A stretch of 64,000 bases of DNA from Caldalkalibacillus uzonensis (GCF_030814135.1 NZ_JAUSUQ010000005.1:124001-188000); one strand, 5' to 3'. Positions 49,141-58,385 are shown, counted from the first letter of the stretch. Numbers and translations are program-made. Notes: a model not told the origin generated them from the letters alone.

Positions 49141-50025
49141 ATGATGTCTAATACAATCAATACACGGTCTATGATTTTTACGCTGTACGGAGATTATATT
49201 CAATATTATGGTGGTGAAATTTGGATTGGCAGCCTCATTCGCCTATTGGAGGAATTTGGCCATAATGCACAGTCAGTACGTGCAGCCATGTCCCGTATGC
49301 AAAAGCAAGGATGGGTAAAAGCGAGAAAAGAAGGAAATAAAAGTTACTATTATTTGACTGAACGAGGAAAAAAACGTATGGAAGACGCAGCTAAACGGAT
49401 TTATAAACTGAAAGCTGAGGAGTGGGATGGTAAATGGCGCATACTAATCTATACCATACCGGAAACCATGCGTCATGTACGTGACGAGCTAAGACAAGAA
49501 TTGATCTGGAGCGGGTTTGGTTCTCTGACGCATAGTTGCTGGATCTCTCCTAATCCACTGGAAGAGCAAGTGGAAGAGATGATAGACCGATATGAGATCA
49601 GGGAATATGTTGATTTTTTTCAAGCACAATACCAGGGACCCCATGAAAATAGAAATTTGGTAGAACGTTGTTGGGACTTGGACGACATTAATCAGCGATA
49701 TCAGGAATTCATCGATCATTATAGTAAGCGTTTTGTCATCGATAGGAACAAAATTGAAAAGCAAACGATTTCTGACGGGGAGTGCTTTGTGGAACGTACA
49801 CGCCTCGTTCATGAGTATCGAAAATTTTTATTCATTGATCCCGGACTTCCTCATGAGTTGTTGCCTGATAACTGGTTAGGGGAGCATGCGGCGGCTCTGT
49901 TTCGTGATTATTACCAAATATTAGCAAAACCGGCCAGTCGTTTCTTTGAAAGCGTGTTTCAAGAGGGACAGGAGTTAAATAAGGATCGATCGTTTAATAT
50001 TCTTAAACACCCACTAATGACTTAA
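49141..50025 (+). CDS. paaX: PaaX-family phenylacetate repressor
   Basis: A 294-residue regulator. An N-terminal winged helix (TRSMIFTLYGDYIQYYGGEIWIGSLIRLLEEFG, then RAAMSRMQKQGWVKARKEG) is followed by the PaaX central domain (WDGKWRILIYTIPE, GFGSLTHSCWISPNP) and C-terminal domain (HEYRKFLFIDPGLPHELLPDNWLG). PaaX represses paa genes and is released by phenylacetyl-CoA. The start is set at ATG 49141 after AAGGGG. It heads the paa region, in the same direction as the catabolic genes. Confidence 0.92.
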   Translation: MMSNTINTRSMIFTLYGDYIQYYGGEIWIGSLIRLLEEFGHNAQSVRAAMSRMQKQGWVKARKEGNKSYYYLTERGKKRMEDAAKRIYKLKAEEWDGKWRILIYTIPETMRHVRDELRQELIWSGFGSLTHSCWISPNPLEEQVEEMIDRYEIREYVDFFQAQYQGPHENRNLVERCWDLDDINQRYQEFIDHYSKRFVIDRNKIEKQTISDGECFVERTRLVHEYRKFLFIDPGLPHELLPDNWLGEHAAALFRDYYQILAKPASRFFESVFQEGQELNKDRSFNILKHPLMT

Positions 50026-50049
50026 ACTTCCATAAGAAGAGGAGATATC

Positions 50050-50475
50050 ATGATGAACCGAAAATATACCATGTCAGCTCTGCAACAGGTGGCCAAGCAA
50101 AAGCTAGATCCCCCGCCATGCGATACAACATTGGGAGTGAGGGTCTCAGCTGCTCATGATGGAGTAGCAAAAGGGGTATGGCAGGTTGATTCTTCCTTCG
50201 TCAATGGTCTTGGGGTGGTGATGGGAGGATTTCTTTCGGCTGCCGCTGACATTATGATGGCCTATGCTATTTCATCTGTTCTAGCCGATGAGCAAAGTTT
50301 TGCCTCTATCGATCTTCATACCACCTATCACCGACCAACATTGCCTGGTGAGGTACATATTGAAGCACGAGTGGAACGCTTAGGCAAACAAGTGGCTTAT
50401 CTTGTGGCTGATCTGGAGCAAAACGGGAAAAAAGTGGCATCTGCTGTCTCATCGGTAATGATTCAAACAGTCTGA
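50050..50475 (+). CDS. paaI: PaaI-type hotdog-fold thioesterase
   Basis: A 141-residue hotdog-fold acyl-CoA thioesterase. The GLGVVMGGFLSAAADIMMAYA helix carries the catalytic-site signature of PaaI/YbgC relatives (H-G-G replaced by M-G-G), followed by ASIDLHTTYHRPTLPGEVHIEA. It is thought to rescue CoA from dead-end ring-hydroxylated phenylacetyl-CoAs. GGAG lies 7 bases before ATG 50050. It is 24 bases after paaX and ends at a terminator. Confidence 0.82.
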   Translation: MMNRKYTMSALQQVAKQKLDPPPCDTTLGVRVSAAHDGVAKGVWQVDSSFVNGLGVVMGGFLSAAADIMMAYAISSVLADEQSFASIDLHTTYHRPTLPGEVHIEARVERLGKQVAYLVADLEQNGKKVASAVSSVMIQTV

Positions 50476-50555
50476 AACGTGAAGTGCAAGAGCAGTGTAT
50501 GATTAAAGTAGTAACACTTTTTTTACGTTATGCGTTACGAAAAGCTAAATATGGT

Positions 50556-50597
50556 AAAAAAGAGTGCGTTCAGATTTGTAACGCACTTTTTTCTTTT
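50556..50597 (+). terminator. terminator after paaX-paaI
   Basis: GTGCGTT (50564-50570) pairs with AACGCAC (50580-50586). The stem is extended by flanking A and T runs and has a long T tract. Confidence 0.85.
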
Positions 50598-50689
50598 TTC
50601 TAAAGACAAGAAGTTAAGCTTCATTATTAAAATTATATGTCCTTATATTCTTGAGAAAATTATTGGCAAGATCAATTTTCGTAATTTTA

Positions 50690-50755
50690 TTGACAGGTTG
50701 GGCTGGAAGCGTTATCATTTTACTAACAACATATTTAACGAATTTTTAACGTTAT
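50690..50755 (+). promoter_or_regulatory. promoter and candidate PaaX operator of the transport/paaK operon
   Basis: TTGACA (50690-50695), a 17-base spacer and TATCAT (50713-50718) form a good sigma-A promoter. Just downstream, TAACG recurs at 50736-50740 and 50747-50751, the second as the palindrome TAACGTTA. The same AACGTT core forms the repeat downstream of the paaA promoter, so it is a candidate repressor site. Confidence 0.6.
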
Positions 50756-50795
50756 ATTTAAAAATGTTTTATTTTGCAAGGTGGAGGGTGATGTG

Positions 50796-51674
50796 ATGGG
50801 TGATTTTTTGCAATTTATTGTGACCGGTATGACGATAGGAAGTATTTATGCCATTGTGGCCTTGGGGTTTGTCACCATTTATAGTGTGACCAAGGTGATT
50901 AACCTGGCTCAGGGAGAATTTGTCATGTTGGGTGGCATGCTGATGTTTACGTTTACCGCTGCGGGCATACCCTATTGGCTTAGCTTTCTTTTGACCCTCA
51001 TCGTTGTCAGTCTTTTTGGAATGTTAATGGAATCCACGGTCATCCGCCGGGCTGGGGGAGCAGATCCGGTAAGCTTAATTATCTTAACCATCGGAGCTGC
51101 CATTTTTATTCGTGGTGTGGCCAGTATGATCTGGGGGAAAGGTTCAGTGAGAATCGATCCTTTTACCAGTAATCAATCCTTTCAGTTCGCCGGTGCTTCG
51201 ATCAGTCCCCAAAGCATTTGGATTATGCTGATTATGTTCTTCATAGTAATCAGTTTGTATATCTTGATCGAACGAACCATATTAGGAAAGGCGTTTCAAG
51301 CTTGTTCGGTTAATCCAAAGGCTGCTCGGCTCATGGGAATCAATCCTAAGAAGATGTCATCCTTATCATTTACATTGAGTGCGGGATTGGGTGCCCTGGC
51401 AGGACTGGCCATTGCACCGATTATGTTCCCCTCATACGATGTGGGTATCATGCTTGGAGTGAAAGGATTCTCTGCCGCGATACTTGGCGGATTGGGGAGT
51501 GCACCAGGCGCTGTTCTGGGAGGGATTGTAATTGGGCTGGTCGAAGCATTCGGGGCTGGTTATATCAGCTCTGGCTTAAAAGATGCCATCGCGTTTACGT
51601 TTGTATTGCTTATTCTACTGATTCGTCCGAGCGGAATCCTGGGTGAACGAAGTGTTGGAAAAGGAGGACTATAA
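50796..51674 (+). CDS. LIV-type ABC transporter permease (LivH-like)
   Basis: A 292-residue inner-membrane permease of the branched-chain amino-acid (HAAT) family with about eight TM helices. LivH signatures are GSIYAIVALGFVTIYSVTKVINLAQGEFVMLGG at the start and the A-x-x-x-N-x-x-A-A-R-L-M-G-I cytoplasmic loop (SVNPKAARLMGI) near 178. ATG 50796 has GGAGGG 8 bases upstream. First gene of an H-M-G-F-SBP-paaK operon embedded in the paa cluster, so phenylacetate or a related aromatic acid is the likely cargo (inference). Confidence 0.88.
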   Translation: MGDFLQFIVTGMTIGSIYAIVALGFVTIYSVTKVINLAQGEFVMLGGMLMFTFTAAGIPYWLSFLLTLIVVSLFGMLMESTVIRRAGGADPVSLIILTIGAAIFIRGVASMIWGKGSVRIDPFTSNQSFQFAGASISPQSIWIMLIMFFIVISLYILIERTILGKAFQACSVNPKAARLMGINPKKMSSLSFTLSAGLGALAGLAIAPIMFPSYDVGIMLGVKGFSAAILGGLGSAPGAVLGGIVIGLVEAFGAGYISSGLKDAIAFTFVLLILLIRPSGILGERSVGKGGL

Positions 51675-52685
51675 GTGAAAGGTGTACAGCAGACCAACTG
51701 GCGAGGTTTTTTCATTTTTACCGCTCTTGTTCTAATCTTCCCCTTGCTCATCAGCAAATCGTTTTACATTACCCAGGCCACCTTTGCTGGCATCTATACC
51801 ATTGTGGCGATCGGCCTTGGCCTCTTAATGGGCTATGCCGGTCAGATCTCACTGGGACAAGCTGCATTTTATGGAGTGGGGGCCTATACCACAGCAGTGT
51901 TAACAGCCACCATGGGAGTTAGTCCTTGGTTAAGTTTGTTATTCGCCTTGCTGATCCCTGCTCTGTTGGCTTGGGTTATGGGCCACACCATGTCTCGCCT
52001 AAGTGGGTATTATTTGGCCATGGCCACCTTAGCCTTTGGAATCATCGTTAATGTGTTACTGGTGGAGTGGCGTTCTGTGACATACGGGGCTTCGGGATTT
52101 TATGGCATCCCCAACATTGAGCTATTTGGCCTGCGTCTGACCCAGGGAACGACCTACTATTATTTTGTTTGGACCATCGGTCTTCTGGTCCTTGCCGTTT
52201 CGCTCAACATTGTTCATTCACGGATAGGGCGAGCGCTCCGGTCCATTCATGATAGCGAAATCGCCTCTGGCGCGATGGGGGTAGACACAGGGAAGTATAA
52301 AATGCAGATCTTTATTCTGAGTGCCATGTTTGCCGGACTGGCAGGCTGGTTGTTTGCTCATATGAGCTACAGCATTTCACCCTCCTCATTCGGGTTGGAT
52401 GCCTCGATCTTGTTTTTGGTTATGGTCGTGCTGGGAGGAAGCACTAGTGTTTGGGGGGCAGTGATTGGTGCCCTCCTGATTACATCAATCAGTGTGCTGG
52501 TTCACAACTTGGGCTTGCGTTTCTCCTTTATATCAAGTGACTTTGAACACGTCCTTTATGGCTTGATTCTGATGCTTGTGATTATTTTTATGCCGCGTGG
52601 ATTATTCCCGACTTTGGTAGATTGGTTGAAGACGAAAGGTTGGACGACAAAAGTCAGTTCCAGGGCCGACAAAGTGCAATCCTAA
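51675..52685 (+). CDS. LIV-type ABC transporter permease (LivM-like)
   Basis: A 336-residue partner permease. YAGQISLGQAAFYGVGAYT near 56 is the LivM signature, with ALRSIHDSEIASGAMGVDTGKYKM near 194 as the coupling loop. GTG 51675 follows directly on the livH stop, with GGAGGA just upstream, so the two are coupled. About ten TM helices. Forms the heterodimeric channel with the LivH-like subunit. Confidence 0.88.
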   Translation: MKGVQQTNWRGFFIFTALVLIFPLLISKSFYITQATFAGIYTIVAIGLGLLMGYAGQISLGQAAFYGVGAYTTAVLTATMGVSPWLSLLFALLIPALLAWVMGHTMSRLSGYYLAMATLAFGIIVNVLLVEWRSVTYGASGFYGIPNIELFGLRLTQGTTYYYFVWTIGLLVLAVSLNIVHSRIGRALRSIHDSEIASGAMGVDTGKYKMQIFILSAMFAGLAGWLFAHMSYSISPSSFGLDASILFLVMVVLGGSTSVWGAVIGALLITSISVLVHNLGLRFSFISSDFEHVLYGLILMLVIIFMPRGLFPTLVDWLKTKGWTTKVSSRADKVQS

Positions 52686-52709
52686 GTCATGAAGAGAGGA
52701 GCGTTCGCT

Positions 52710-53486
52710 TTGACGTTATTAGAGGTACAGCGAGTCACGAAAAAATTCGGTGGTGTGGTGGCTAATAGAGATATTTCCTTCACGTTTGCGGAAGGGCAAA
52801 TCATGGGTTTGATCGGGCCGAACGGAGCAGGAAAAAGCACCTTGTTCAACATGATTTCAGCCATATTCCCGCCTTCCAGTGGTCAAATTTTCTTTAAAGG
52901 ACGGAAAATTAGCCACTTAACACCGCCAGAAATCGCTAAATTAGGCATTTCTAGAACATTCCAAAATTTGCAAGTGTTTAAAAACATGACTGTCATTGAA
53001 AACGTCATGGTGGGACAACACACACAGGGAAAGGCAGGAATGCTTTCAGCTGCTTTACGTCTACCTTCAGCGAAAAAAGAAGAACAACGTCTTCATGAAA
53101 AAGCAATGGAGTATTTGGCTTTCGTCGGGCTGGAGGACGTGTGTGAAGTGCGTGCGGGTCATCTGGCTCTTGGTCAGTTACGCTTGCTCGAGCTGGCTCG
53201 TGCGCTGGCCACTGAACCTGAGCTGCTTTTGTTAGACGAAATTGCTGCTGGTTTGAACCATAAGGAAACAAAAGAAATGGCGCAGTTGATCAGCAAAATC
53301 CGGGACATGGGGATCTCTGTCTTTGTGGTTGAGCACGATATGGATCTGGTGATGAGTATTTGTGATCGGATTATCGTGTTGGACCAAGGGGAGAAAATAG
53401 CGGAAGGCATCCCTCGGGAAGTGCAGACCAACGAACGTGTCGTTCGCGCCTATCTAGGAGCAGAGATTGACGAGGAAGCCGTCTAA
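52710..53486 (+). CDS. LIV-type ABC transporter ATP-binding protein (LivG-like)
   Basis: A 258-residue ABC ATPase: Walker A GPNGAGKST near 36, Q-loop SRTFQNLQVF, signature LALGQLRLLELARAL near 155 (a degenerate LSGGQ, as usual in LivG proteins), Walker B LLLLDEIAAGLNHKE near 172 and the H-loop VVEHDMD. TTG 52710 is selected because GAGGAG sits about 8 bases upstream; the ATG at 52689 has no ribosome site. Confidence 0.88.
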   Translation: MTLLEVQRVTKKFGGVVANRDISFTFAEGQIMGLIGPNGAGKSTLFNMISAIFPPSSGQIFFKGRKISHLTPPEIAKLGISRTFQNLQVFKNMTVIENVMVGQHTQGKAGMLSAALRLPSAKKEEQRLHEKAMEYLAFVGLEDVCEVRAGHLALGQLRLLELARALATEPELLLLDEIAAGLNHKETKEMAQLISKIRDMGISVFVVEHDMDLVMSICDRIIVLDQGEKIAEGIPREVQTNERVVRAYLGAEIDEEAV

Positions 53487-53510
53487 GCGGCTTGAACAGG
53501 GGGGAAAACC

Positions 53511-54248
53511 ATGGGTGATGTGTTGTTAACTGTGCACAATCTTCATGTCAGTTACGGGCCGATCAGAGCGCTCAAGGGGCTTGATCTAAATGTTAAAAAA
53601 GGAGAAATTGTTGCCCTGTTAGGTGCCAATGGAGCAGGAAAAACCACCTTGCTTCAATCGATCTCTGGCTTGCTTCAGCCAAGCGATGGCCAGATTTTCT
53701 TCAAGGAAGAGGAGATAACAGGAAAAGATCCGGCAAGTATTGTTAAGCGCAAGGTTATCCATGTACCCGAACACAGACAAGTTTTTGGCACGCTAACAGT
53801 TATCGATAACTTGTACTTGGGAGCTTACCATCATTATCGAACAACGGGAAAAAGGCAGATTGAAGAAGATCTCAAACGGGTATTTTCATTATTTCCTATT
53901 TTGGAAGAGAGAAAATATCAGCTTGCCGGGACGCTATCCGGCGGACAGCAACAAATGTTAGCAATCGCGAGGGGAGTGATGGCTAAACCTGAGGTCTTGC
54001 TTTTGGATGAGCCAACGCTAGGGTTAGCCCCAATCGTGGCCAAGGAAGTGCTTGAACTGATCAGGGAGCTCAACCAAACATTGGGAACCACTGTTTTGCT
54101 GATTGAACAAAATGTGGTGTCCTCATTGAAAATCGCTCATCGGGCATATGTTATTGCGCATGGAGCGATCGTTAAAGAGGGGCTTGCTCAAGAATTGCTT
54201 CATGACCATCAGGTACGGGAAGCATATTTAGGTCAATCTGTGGGTTAA
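53511..54248 (+). CDS. LIV-type ABC transporter ATP-binding protein (LivF-like)
   Basis: A 245-residue second ATPase: Walker A GANGAGKTT near 36, Q-loop VPEHRQVFG, signature LSGGQQQMLAIARGVM near 145, Walker B LLLDEPTLGLAP and the H-position replaced by the LivF-type LLIEQNV. ATG 53511 has a GGGGGG ribosome site. It pairs with the LivG-like ATPase to drive uptake. Confidence 0.88.
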   Translation: MGDVLLTVHNLHVSYGPIRALKGLDLNVKKGEIVALLGANGAGKTTLLQSISGLLQPSDGQIFFKEEEITGKDPASIVKRKVIHVPEHRQVFGTLTVIDNLYLGAYHHYRTTGKRQIEEDLKRVFSLFPILEERKYQLAGTLSGGQQQMLAIARGVMAKPEVLLLDEPTLGLAPIVAKEVLELIRELNQTLGTTVLLIEQNVVSSLKIAHRAYVIAHGAIVKEGLAQELLHDHQVREAYLGQSVG

Positions 54249-54296
54249 AAAAGGTCAAGGCGTCATGCAAAGTGAAACACGTAAGGAGGGTTTTCA

Positions 54297-55466
54297 ATGA
54301 TGAAAAAGGGATTGTTAAAGTTAATGCTTCTAACGCTTGTTTTGGTTGTGTCGGGCTGTGGGGGAGATACTGGAGGGGATGAACAAGACGTTTATAAAAT
54401 CGGAGCGATCTACTCCAAGACAGGACCCAACAGTCCTCTTGGGGAACCGGAATGGAACGCAACTAAACTATTGGAAGAGATGATCAACGAAGCGGGTGGC
54501 ATCAATGGGGTTCCGATTAAAGTGATTTTGGCTGATGATGAGTCATCGCAGGAAAAAGCGACTCAGGAAATGAATCGTCTCATCCATGATGAGAAGGTGT
54601 TGGCTGTCTTAGGTTCTTCGGGGAGTGGTGAGAGTCTGGCCATGAAAGGGATCGCCATGCAAAATGAAGTGCCCATGATTTCCGCAGGGGCGAGTGTACG
54701 CATCGTTGAGCCGGTGGAAGAGTCGTACTGGGTGTTTAAAACTCCCCAATCTGATGTTCATGCCGTGCAGCGTATTTATATGTATTTAAATCAAGAGGGC
54801 ATTAGTAAAATTGGGACATTGACAGACTCCAATGCGTTTGGAGAGAGTGGCCTTCAACAACTTGAAAAATGGGCGGACGAATACGATATCGAGATCGTCA
54901 GCAAGCAACAATACAATACTCAGGATCCTGACATGAGAAGTCAATTGACACGCATCAACAGCTCTGGTGCGGAAGCAGTTGTTGTATGGGGTACCAACCC
55001 TGGACCAGCTGTGATTGCCCGCAACATGAAAGAGCTGGGCATGGATATCCCGTTCATAGGCAGCCACGGGATCGCCAACCAAAGCTTTATTGGCCTGGCT
55101 GAAGATGCAGCCGAAGGTGTGATTATTCCTACAGGCCGACTGTTATTCCCGGATGAGATTCCCGCAGATGATCAACAGTATAACGTTCTTAACACGTTCT
55201 ATGATGCATACGTAGAAAAGTACGGCAGTGAGCCCACCAACTTCGGCTCTTATGGCCATGATAACCTGATGTTAATTGTGGAAGCGCTTCAAAATGGGGC
55301 CACCACCCGGGAAGACATTCGAGACTATCTGGAAAACAACATTAATGACTGGGTTGGTACTACCGGTATCTTCAATTTCTCACCTGAGGATCATAATGGT
55401 TTAACCGCTGACAGCTTGGTTATGGCTGTTGTGGAGAATGGGGAATGGAAGTTACTTGATCATTAA
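54297..55466 (+). CDS. LIV-type ABC substrate-binding lipoprotein
   Basis: A 389-residue extracellular binding protein. A lipoprotein signal with lipobox VVSGC (Cys21-22) precedes a Leu/Ile/Val-binding type periplasmic fold (YKIGAIYSKTGPNSPLG, IKVILADDESSQEKATQEMNRLI, VLAVLGSSGSGESLA, GTLTDSNAFGESG). Usual length. It supplies ligand specificity for the preceding ABC genes and lies immediately before paaK. The cargo is probably an aromatic acid rather than an amino acid; this is inferred from context. Confidence 0.88.
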   Translation: MMKKGLLKLMLLTLVLVVSGCGGDTGGDEQDVYKIGAIYSKTGPNSPLGEPEWNATKLLEEMINEAGGINGVPIKVILADDESSQEKATQEMNRLIHDEKVLAVLGSSGSGESLAMKGIAMQNEVPMISAGASVRIVEPVEESYWVFKTPQSDVHAVQRIYMYLNQEGISKIGTLTDSNAFGESGLQQLEKWADEYDIEIVSKQQYNTQDPDMRSQLTRINSSGAEAVVVWGTNPGPAVIARNMKELGMDIPFIGSHGIANQSFIGLAEDAAEGVIIPTGRLLFPDEIPADDQQYNVLNTFYDAYVEKYGSEPTNFGSYGHDNLMLIVEALQNGATTREDIRDYLENNINDWVGTTGIFNFSPEDHNGLTADSLVMAVVENGEWKLLDH

Positions 55467-55513
55467 AAATAAGTTGCAGAATTTCAGCTAACATGAGGGA
55501 GGAGAGAAGCATC

Positions 55514-56845
55514 ATGATTTTCAATCCTGAGATGGAAACGAACCAGCGTAAGGAACTGGAAAAAATACAATTAGAGCGGCTCACAAAGACAGTTGAGCTC
55601 GTCTATCATCGTGTTCCCTTCTATAAACAGAAGTTTGACGAGAAAGGCGTGAAGCCGGAGGATATTAAATCACTGGATGACATTCAAAAACTCCCTTTCA
55701 CCGTTAAGAAAGACCTGCGTGACCATTATCCTTTCGGGTTGTTTGCCGCTGAGCTGAAGGACGTAGTGCGTTTGCACGCCTCCTCTGGAACCAGCGGGAA
55801 ACCAACTGTTGTGGGTTATACACGCCATGACATAGAAAACTGGGCCGAAATTGTGGCCAGATGTATAGCCGCAGCCGGTGGACAACCGGGTGATGTGATG
55901 CACAATGCCTATGGATATGGTTTGTTTACAGGAGGATTGGGCTTGCATTACGGTGGAGAGAAACTGGGTGTGGCCACCGTGCCCATCTCAGGAGGAAATA
56001 CGGCGCGCCAAATCATGTTGATTGAAGACTTTCAGCCAAAAGTGATCTGTGGAACCCCATCTTATGTCTTAAGAATAGCGGAAACCATGGAAGAGATGGG
56101 CAAAGACCCGCGCCAAACCAGTCTCAAATATGGGATCTTCGGGGCAGAACCTTGGTCTGAAGAAATGCGTCGCACCTTAGAAGAGAAATTTGGTATTAAA
56201 GCGGTTGATATCTACGGATTAAGTGAAGTGATTGGACCTGGTGTAGGGATTGAGTGTCATGAGGCCCAAGATGGTTTGCATCTGGCCGAGGATCATTTCT
56301 TGGTGGAAGTGATCGATCCGAAGACACTTGAACCCGTCCCGGAAGGAGAAGAAGGTGAGCTTGTCTTCACCAGTTTAACAAAAGAAGCCTTCCCAGTGAT
56401 CCGTTATCGGACAGGTGATATTGCCTCGATTACCCGGGAAAGGTGCATCTGTGGACGCACAACCACAAGGATGTCCCGTGTCAAAGGACGCATTGACGAT
56501 ATGCTCATCATTCGAGGCGTTAATGTTTTCCCTTCGGAAATGGAGCGCTGTCTGTTGCAAGTGAAAGAATTAGCACCGCATTATCAGGTCTATATCAAAA
56601 AGCAAGGTCATTTGGATGCTGTTGAATTACTTGTGGAGCTGGATGAACACGTATATCAGCAAGTGAATCAAGATCTGCAGCATGATTTCGTGAAGAAGAT
56701 AAAGGCAAGGGTGCAAAGCTTGATCAAACAAGAGTGCCTGGTTAACATTGATGTGCAAGTCCAGAAGCCGAAAACGATTCCCCGCTCAGAAGGCAAAGCC
56801 GTGCGGATCATCGATGGACGCAAACACCAATCCTGTTCGGCATAA
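55514..56845 (+). CDS. paaK: phenylacetate-CoA ligase
   Basis: A 443-residue ANL-superfamily ligase forming phenylacetyl-CoA from phenylacetate, CoA and ATP, the first committed step. ATP-binding loop SSGTSGKPTVVGYT near 91, IFGAEPWSEEMR near 211, DIYGLSEVIGPGVG near 231 and YRTGDIA near 300, with RIDDMLIIRGVNVFPSEME as the hinge/C-domain. ATG 55514 has GGGAGGAGAG upstream; the ATG at 55493 precedes that site. It ends the transport operon; a terminator follows. Confidence 0.94.
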   Translation: MIFNPEMETNQRKELEKIQLERLTKTVELVYHRVPFYKQKFDEKGVKPEDIKSLDDIQKLPFTVKKDLRDHYPFGLFAAELKDVVRLHASSGTSGKPTVVGYTRHDIENWAEIVARCIAAAGGQPGDVMHNAYGYGLFTGGLGLHYGGEKLGVATVPISGGNTARQIMLIEDFQPKVICGTPSYVLRIAETMEEMGKDPRQTSLKYGIFGAEPWSEEMRRTLEEKFGIKAVDIYGLSEVIGPGVGIECHEAQDGLHLAEDHFLVEVIDPKTLEPVPEGEEGELVFTSLTKEAFPVIRYRTGDIASITRERCICGRTTTRMSRVKGRIDDMLIIRGVNVFPSEMERCLLQVKELAPHYQVYIKKQGHLDAVELLVELDEHVYQQVNQDLQHDFVKKIKARVQSLIKQECLVNIDVQVQKPKTIPRSEGKAVRIIDGRKHQSCSA

Positions 56846-56857
56846 CAGATGTAGTTC

Positions 56858-56890
56858 AAACCGCTCTATCGCCAGATGGAGCGGTTTCTT
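56858..56890 (+). terminator. terminator after paaK
   Basis: AAACCGCTC (56858-56866) pairs with GAGCGGTTT (56879-56887) and is followed by a short T-rich end. Confidence 0.65.
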
Positions 56891-56966
56891 GCGAGGTCGT
56901 CTTGCTATCTTGGGTATATATTTAATATTAAATGCTTCGCCAACAGCATTAATTTTATAAAAATTA

Positions 56967-57014
56967 TTGCAAACGATATGATGATATTATATAATAACGT
57001 TAATAAAACGTTAT
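56967..57014 (+). promoter_or_regulatory. paaA promoter with candidate repressor operator
   Basis: TTGCAA (56967-56972), a 17-base spacer and consensus TATAAT (56990-56995). The perfect inverted repeat ATAACGTT-AATAA-AACGTTAT (56994-57014) starts within the -10. It is well placed to block RNA polymerase. The core AACGTT also occurs downstream of the transport promoter at about 50748. Confidence 0.7.
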
Positions 57015-57050
57015 ACTGTTTTATTTATATATAATGTGGGAGGGAAGGGT

Positions 57051-58019
57051 ATGACAACTCAGGTTGGGTTCGAATCGCTAACCGAACAGGAAAAATACCA
57101 GGCTTTCCTGGAGCGTTTGGATCGGGGTGAGAAAATCGAGGTCGATGATTGGATGCCCGATGATTATCGTCAGGCACTGATTCGCTTGATCGCTATGCAT
57201 GGCATCAGTGAGATTATGGGTGCTCTGCCTGAAAAAGAATGGGTACCGAAAGCACCAACACTGCATCGTAAGATGGCAATTATGGCCAAAGTGCAGGATG
57301 AGATGGGACACGGCCAATTACTGTTACGTGTAGCTGAGGATCTCATGGCTTATTATGGCAAGGATCGCGATGATATTTACCAAGATCTGTTCAGCGGCCG
57401 CTTGAAATTTCATAATGTCTTTCATATGACCGCACCAACCTGGGCCGATGCAGGTGTGATTGCTTGGTTGGTTGACGGTGCTGCCATCGTGACTCAGAAA
57501 TCGTTGCTTGATACCTCTTATGGGCCTTATGGCCGTGTGTTGCAACGGATCTGTGCAGAAGAAGTTTTCCACATGCAGCATGGAGAAAGTATTATTTTAG
57601 AGCTGGCTGAAGGAACTGAAGCACAGCGGCAAGCCCTCCAGGAAGCGGTTAACCGCTGGTGGCCGGCCTTGTTGATGTTCTTCGGTCCACCTGAAGGGAA
57701 TCAGCTGACTAAACACCAAGAAAAAAATCTCAGATATAAGATTCGTACCAAAACCAATGAAGGACTGAGACAAGAGTTTTTAGATAAATATGTGCCTCGC
57801 ATTTGGGCGTTAGGCTTAACCGTTCCGGATGAGACGATTCACTATGATGAAAAACAGCAGAAATGGATCTATCAGCAGCCTGACTGGGATGAGTTCCGGG
57901 CCATCGTCAACAACAATGGTCCTAAGTCCCAAGAACGTTTAAGATTGCGTAAATCCGTATTTGAAAATGCTGGATGGGTACGCGACATTCTTGCCGTTCG
58001 CACATTGGCTACAGGGTAA
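57051..58019 (+). CDS. paaA: 1,2-phenylacetyl-CoA epoxidase subunit A (catalytic)
   Basis: A 322-residue di-iron subunit that epoxidises the ring of phenylacetyl-CoA with O2. Ferritin-like helices carry the E/D-x-x-H pairs DEMGHGQLLLR near 84 and AEEVFHMQHGES near 172, the iron ligands. ATG 57051 is selected with GGGAGGGAA upstream. First gene of the paaABCD operon, 13 bases before paaB. Acts with PaaC as scaffold. Confidence 0.94.
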   Translation: MTTQVGFESLTEQEKYQAFLERLDRGEKIEVDDWMPDDYRQALIRLIAMHGISEIMGALPEKEWVPKAPTLHRKMAIMAKVQDEMGHGQLLLRVAEDLMAYYGKDRDDIYQDLFSGRLKFHNVFHMTAPTWADAGVIAWLVDGAAIVTQKSLLDTSYGPYGRVLQRICAEEVFHMQHGESIILELAEGTEAQRQALQEAVNRWWPALLMFFGPPEGNQLTKHQEKNLRYKIRTKTNEGLRQEFLDKYVPRIWALGLTVPDETIHYDEKQQKWIYQQPDWDEFRAIVNNNGPKSQERLRLRKSVFENAGWVRDILAVRTLATG

Positions 58020-58031
58020 GGAGGGGAGATC

Positions 58032-58370
58032 ATGAGCAACCAACAAACCAAAGAGACACACTATCCTATCTACGAAGTGTTTATTCAGCGCGATGCAAAT
58101 ACCCCCTTTGTTTATCAGGGTAGTCTGCTCGCTCCTAATCAAGAAGTGGCCCTGTTTTTGGCCAAAGAAAACTTTGCTCGCCGCATTCCTTGCTATAACA
58201 TTTGGGTGGTTAATCGCGAAGATATTGGTCAGCTCCCTTCTGAGGAAAGAGAGAGTCTCAACCGCATGGATAACAAAGACTATCGTGAAACCAAGGGATA
58301 TGGTTACTTGAAAAAGAGATGGCGCAAGTATGATCAAGTGCAATTAACGAAGAGGCACTTACTGTCATGA
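58032..58370 (+). CDS. paaB: 1,2-phenylacetyl-CoA epoxidase subunit B
   Basis: A 112-residue small subunit. YPIYEVFIQRDANTPFVYQGSLLAPNQEVALFLAKENFARR is the PaaB core, followed by IWVVNREDI. It bridges PaaAC heterodimers in the multicomponent oxygenase. Slightly longer than the E. coli form because of a basic C-terminal tail. GGAGGGGAG lies before the ATG. Confidence 0.93.
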   Translation: MSNQQTKETHYPIYEVFIQRDANTPFVYQGSLLAPNQEVALFLAKENFARRIPCYNIWVVNREDIGQLPSEERESLNRMDNKDYRETKGYGYLKKRWRKYDQVQLTKRHLLS

Positions 58371-58385
58371 AGAGGGGGCATCACA

